Source: Clostridia bacterium
GTDB taxonomy: Bacteria; Bacillota_A; Clostridia; Christensenellales; Aristaeellaceae
Length of the DNA: 26,523 nt
Reading direction: 5' to 3'
Assembly (NCBI GenBank): GCA_017432405.1
Contig: JAFRJF010000239.1
Coordinates: forward strand, 1 to 26,523
The notes below the pieces were generated by a model. It was not told where the DNA came from. It saw only the letters and a program-made list of their open reading frames with translations, and did not search any database. Position 1 is the first letter of the stretch. Every line of letters starts with the position of its first letter. A program made the translations under genes and the position numbers. Below are positions 24,517 through 26,523 of the stretch, in pieces.

Positions 24517-24845
24517 AAAAAAACGCCCCTGACAGTTTTCTGTCAAGGACGAATAAATCAATTATCCGCGGTGCCACCTTGAATTCACGGGATCGCCCCG
24601 TGCGCTTTGCGGGATACCGACATATCCCCGGCAACTGACGTATGCCCCACGTCGCGTGATACTCTGCTCCCCGAGCATTTCCCCGCGCCCTCAGCGGTCC
24701 ATTTGACGGTTTGTTTCCTACCCGATTCTCAGCATCGCGGGCTCTCTGTCACGCACCGATCGCGCTTGCGCCTGGCGCATAGCGCGACTGCCTTAAGGGC
24801 ATCGCCGCCGTTATCTCCGCTTCAACGGTTTACTTTATTAAATTG
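24517..24845 (-). promoter_or_regulatory. T-box riboswitch, tRNA-Trp specific
   Basis: Leader RNA that senses uncharged tRNA. The T-box sequence AAGGTGGCACCGCGG is at 24566-24580. The terminator CCTTGACAG-AAAA-CTGTCAGGG plus T7 is at 24517-24548. At the base of stem I, AGCGG-AGATAA-CGG on the 5' side pairs with CCG-TCAAATGGA-CCGCT on the 3' side. The internal loop places UGG (24699-24701) as the specifier codon, which is tryptophan and fits the trp genes downstream. Between the terminator and trpD, about 90 bases hold only a 6-bp hairpin (TCCCAC-TGC-GTGGGA) and the trpD ribosome binding site. Low charged tRNA-Trp would allow antitermination and expression of trpDCFBA. Confidence 0.94.
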
Positions 24846-24850
24846 GTGAA

Positions 24851-24879
24851 ATTATAGCATGGTGTTCCGGCGTTGTCAA
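24851..24879 (-). promoter_or_regulatory. Promoter of the trp operon
   Basis: Consensus TTGACA (24874-24879), 17-bp spacer, consensus TATAAT (24851-24856), just upstream of the T-box leader. Confidence 0.85.
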
Positions 24880-24997
24880 GTGTTTTGCTGTCTGCCAGAA
24901 AAGTTAACAGGCAGGCGCTGTTGCCCGTTCAGTTTTTTATGAAACGTCTTTTTTCACTGTTATTCTCAATTTACTGCTGGATTCCAGGCGCGATATA

Positions 24998-25006
24998 TGG
25001 TATAAT
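24998..25006 (+). promoter_or_regulatory. Extended -10 promoter before the pgsA-like gene
   Basis: TGGTATAAT is an extended -10 element (TGn-TATAAT). The 17-18 bp upstream position has no good -35 box, as is usual for extended -10 promoters. The 24880-24997 stretch shows no gene. Confidence 0.55.
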
Positions 25007-25060
25007 TATACTGGATGTATTCAGGATAAATGGCGAGCCGTGGATGCGGAGGATGATTGG

Positions 25061-25618
25061 ATGACGGCAAGAGGAACGCGCATGGTCTTTACCATACCCA
25101 ATATGCTGACCATGCTGAGGATACTGCTTGTCCCCGTCTTTATCTGGGCCTATATCCGCAGGCCCGGCGTGCTTCCAATCCTGATCCTCACGGCTTCCGC
25201 CCTCACGGACCTGCTGGACGGGAAGATCGCCCGCCGGTTCAACCAAGTCAGCGATGTGGGCAAGCTGCTGGACCCGATCGCGGATAAGCTGACGCAGGGG
25301 GCCATGCTGGGCTGTCTGCTCACGCGCTTCCCCCGGTTCTGGATCCCCTTGAGTCTCATGGTCGTGCGGGAGGCGTTCGTGGGCATCACCAGCCTGATGG
25401 CGATCAGGAAGTCCGGGCATGTCGAAGGCGCGGAGATGCACGGGAAGGTGGCAACGGTATTGCTGTACGCCATGGTGCTTTCCCATTTGATTTTTTACAA
25501 TATGCCCGGGGCACTGTCCGATGCGCTGATCGCCGTGACCACCATCGCAATGGCAGTATCCTTTGTCTTATACGCGAAGAAAAATCTGGGGATCATGCGT
25601 CAGGCGCATAATACGTAA
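25061..25618 (+). CDS. pgsA: CDP-alcohol phosphatidyltransferase, PgsA-like
   Basis: Membrane enzyme of phospholipid synthesis, most likely CDP-diacylglycerol-glycerol-3-phosphate 3-phosphatidyltransferase. It has 185 residues and several membrane helices. The complete active-site signature is present: Asp50-x2-Asp53-Gly54-x2-Ala57-Arg58-x8-Gly67-x3-Asp71-x3-Asp75. IPNMLTMLRILLVPVF at the start is typical of PgsA. The ATG is chosen because GGAGGA lies 7 bases before it; an in-frame GTG upstream overlaps that site. Cardiolipin-synthase-like or other CDP-alcohol transferases are possible alternatives. Confidence 0.87.
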   Translation: MTARGTRMVFTIPNMLTMLRILLVPVFIWAYIRRPGVLPILILTASALTDLLDGKIARRFNQVSDVGKLLDPIADKLTQGAMLGCLLTRFPRFWIPLSLMVVREAFVGITSLMAIRKSGHVEGAEMHGKVATVLLYAMVLSHLIFYNMPGALSDALIAVTTIAMAVSFVLYAKKNLGIMRQAHNT

Positions 25619-25645
25619 TTAATTATAGCGAAAGGAGCTTTCAGC

Positions 25646-26020
25646 ATGAAACACATCGTCCTCATCCTCATTCTTGCCCTCCTCTTCTCTGCCGCTTCCC
25701 TGGCGGAAGAAGCCGCAGTTGAGCCTGGCGCCTGGGAAAACATACCCCATGAGGCGGCAGAGCTGCCCGCAGACGCGCAGGCCGCGTTTGATAAGGCCCT
25801 GGAGGGCATGGTCGGCGCCGGGTACACTCCGGTGGCGCTGTTGTCCACGCGAGTCGACGCCGGGACGCATTACTGTATACTGTGTCAGATCACGCCGGTC
25901 GTACCGGATGCCGCCGCCAATTGGACGCTGGTTTACATCCACGCAGATCCGGAGGGCAACGCCGAGATCACCAACCTTTACGAGCTGTACATCGACCGGC
26001 ACAGCGCGCCCAATAGCTAA
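25646..26020 (+). CDS. Small secreted protein, possibly cystatin-like
   Basis: 124-residue exported protein. Signal peptide about 1-20 (MKHIVLILILALLFSAASLA). The mature part begins acidic. The body has AFDKALEGMVGAGYTPVALLSTRVDAGTHYCILCQ followed by WTLVYIHADPEGNAEI. One helix and then a VxAGTxYxxxC strand resembles small bacterial proteins with a cystatin/monellin-type fold, where the loop is usually written Q-x-V-x-G; here the Gln is replaced by Arg-Val, so inhibitor function is doubtful. The two close cysteines (CILC) are notable. The ATG follows AAAGGAG, 27 bp after the pgsA-like stop, so co-transcription is likely. The assignment is tentative. Confidence 0.6.
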   Translation: MKHIVLILILALLFSAASLAEEAAVEPGAWENIPHEAAELPADAQAAFDKALEGMVGAGYTPVALLSTRVDAGTHYCILCQITPVVPDAAANWTLVYIHADPEGNAEITNLYELYIDRHSAPNS

Positions 26021-26055
26021 TACATCCGGGAATTGAGTAACGCGCCCGGACATAC

Positions 26056-26135
26056 AAAAGGTCCTTCGCTTCACTCAGGACGACACGCCGACATTTGAAC
26101 GTCACTGTCATCCTGATTGGAGCGAAGGACCTTTT
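26056..26135. repeat. 30-bp inverted repeat between convergent genes
   Basis: AAAAGGTCCTTCGCT begins the left arm (26056-26085) and AGCGAAGGACCTTTT ends the right arm (26106-26135). Over 30 bp the arms differ at three positions and enclose 20 bases. The GTCATCCTGA...GCGAAGGACC core resembles a repeat family dispersed in many bacterial genomes. With its T-run on each side it may also be a bidirectional terminator. Confidence 0.75.
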
Positions 26136-26206
26136 ACTTCATGTCCCATAACGGCGTGGGGCTTTGCCGCCTTGCGCCGGCCCCTTCGCCGCTGCGGCGG
26201 TCGAGT

Positions 26207-26523
26207 CTATTTCACCTTTACCCTCACTTTGGCGGTCTTTCCGTTTGCCGTGGTAACGGTAATGGTCGCCGTGCCCTTCTTCCGGCCCCTGACCACGCCC
26301 TTTGCGCTGACCGTGGCGATGGCCGGGTCGGAGCTTGTCCAGGTAGATCGGGTCGCTATGCCGGAGGGCTCCAGCCTGATCTGCTTTGCCAGATTCAGCT
26401 TCTTGCCCTTCTTCACGCTGTAGGCGGACTTTTTGAAGCTGACCTTCGCCGGGCTGTCATAGACCCTGACCTTGACCTTGGCCCGAACGCCGTTGTTGGC
26501 CATCACATAGATCGTACAGCTGA
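26207..26523 (-). CDS. Big2-domain protein, C-terminal part only
   Basis: The C-terminal end of a fourth Ig-like repeat protein. The frame is open to the window edge, so the start is outside. Visible are the end of one repeat (CTIYVMANNGVRAKVKVRV) and one complete Big2 repeat (SFKKSAYSVKKGKKLNLAK, WTSSDPAIATVSAKGVVRGR, GTATITVTTANGKTAKVRV). It is highly basic and lacks the paired cysteines of the other Big2 proteins. It ends immediately after the last strand with no anchor. The stop is TAG. The function is unknown; the N-terminal part might carry an enzyme or anchor. Confidence 0.82.
   Translation of the reverse strand, partial: SCTIYVMANNGVRAKVKVRVYDSPAKVSFKKSAYSVKKGKKLNLAKQIRLEPSGIATRSTWTSSDPAIATVSAKGVVRGRKKGTATITVTTANGKTAKVRVKVK

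Noticed and set aside
26056..26135. CRISPR array or phage attachment site
   Set aside because: Only two arms in inverted orientation, no spacer series, no cas gene or integrase nearby.

Overview
The window looks like a chromosomal segment of a GC-rich, low-oxygen Firmicutes (Clostridia-type, probably gut-associated). Pointers are the Trp T-box leader, RbgA/YlqF, a YesL-type (DUF624) protein beside LplB/LplC-type sugar permeases, strong AGGAGG ribosome binding sites, TTGACA-N17-TATAAT promoters and secreted BspA/Big2 proteins. No tRNA, rRNA, CRISPR array, transposase or phage gene was seen. The species cannot be named from this sequence.

Layout. (1) 1-4528: a divergent sugar-uptake locus. LplB- and LplC-type permease genes run left (the second is cut by the window edge); a LacI-family regulator, a YesL-like membrane protein and a membrane-anchored solute-binding-like protein run right. 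The 300 bp between the two arms hold two strong promoters and several TGCA-cored dyads. (2) 4488-7440: a TetR regulator and a large secreted alpha/beta hydrolase resembling bacterial tannases/esterases. (3) 7544-14272: the conserved ribosome-maturation cluster rimM-trmD-rplS-rbgA-rnhB-yraN. It is interrupted between trmD and rplS by a secreted Big2-domain gene and bordered on both sides by further Big2 genes. TrmD carries an unusual C-terminal domain resembling DUF4275. (4) 14435-16222: an exported protein with three Big2 repeats fused to a ComEC-type metallo-beta-lactamase domain, transcribed divergently from rimM. (5) 16274-17928: the ACT-domain/UPF0210 pair. (6) 17984-19840: an autoregulated TetR-flavin reductase-SDR operon. 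(7) 19950-24880: a tryptophan operon trpD-trpC-trpF-trpB-trpA behind a tRNA-Trp T-box leader. trpA has an in-frame amber codon, and trpE/trpG are absent here. (8) 25001-26523: a PgsA-like phosphatidyltransferase, a small secreted protein, a 30-bp inverted repeat and the end of a fourth Big2 gene.

The most unusual feature is the set of four exported Big2 proteins around and inside a translation/ribosome operon. The three whose N-termini are visible share a plan: signal peptide, acidic Asp/Leu-rich segment, then Ig-like repeats. Most repeats in two of them have a paired-cysteine pattern, and all four genes end in TAG. The next most useful points are the TrmD fusion and the amber mutation in trpA. 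All functional statements rest on reading motifs by eye; no database search was possible.
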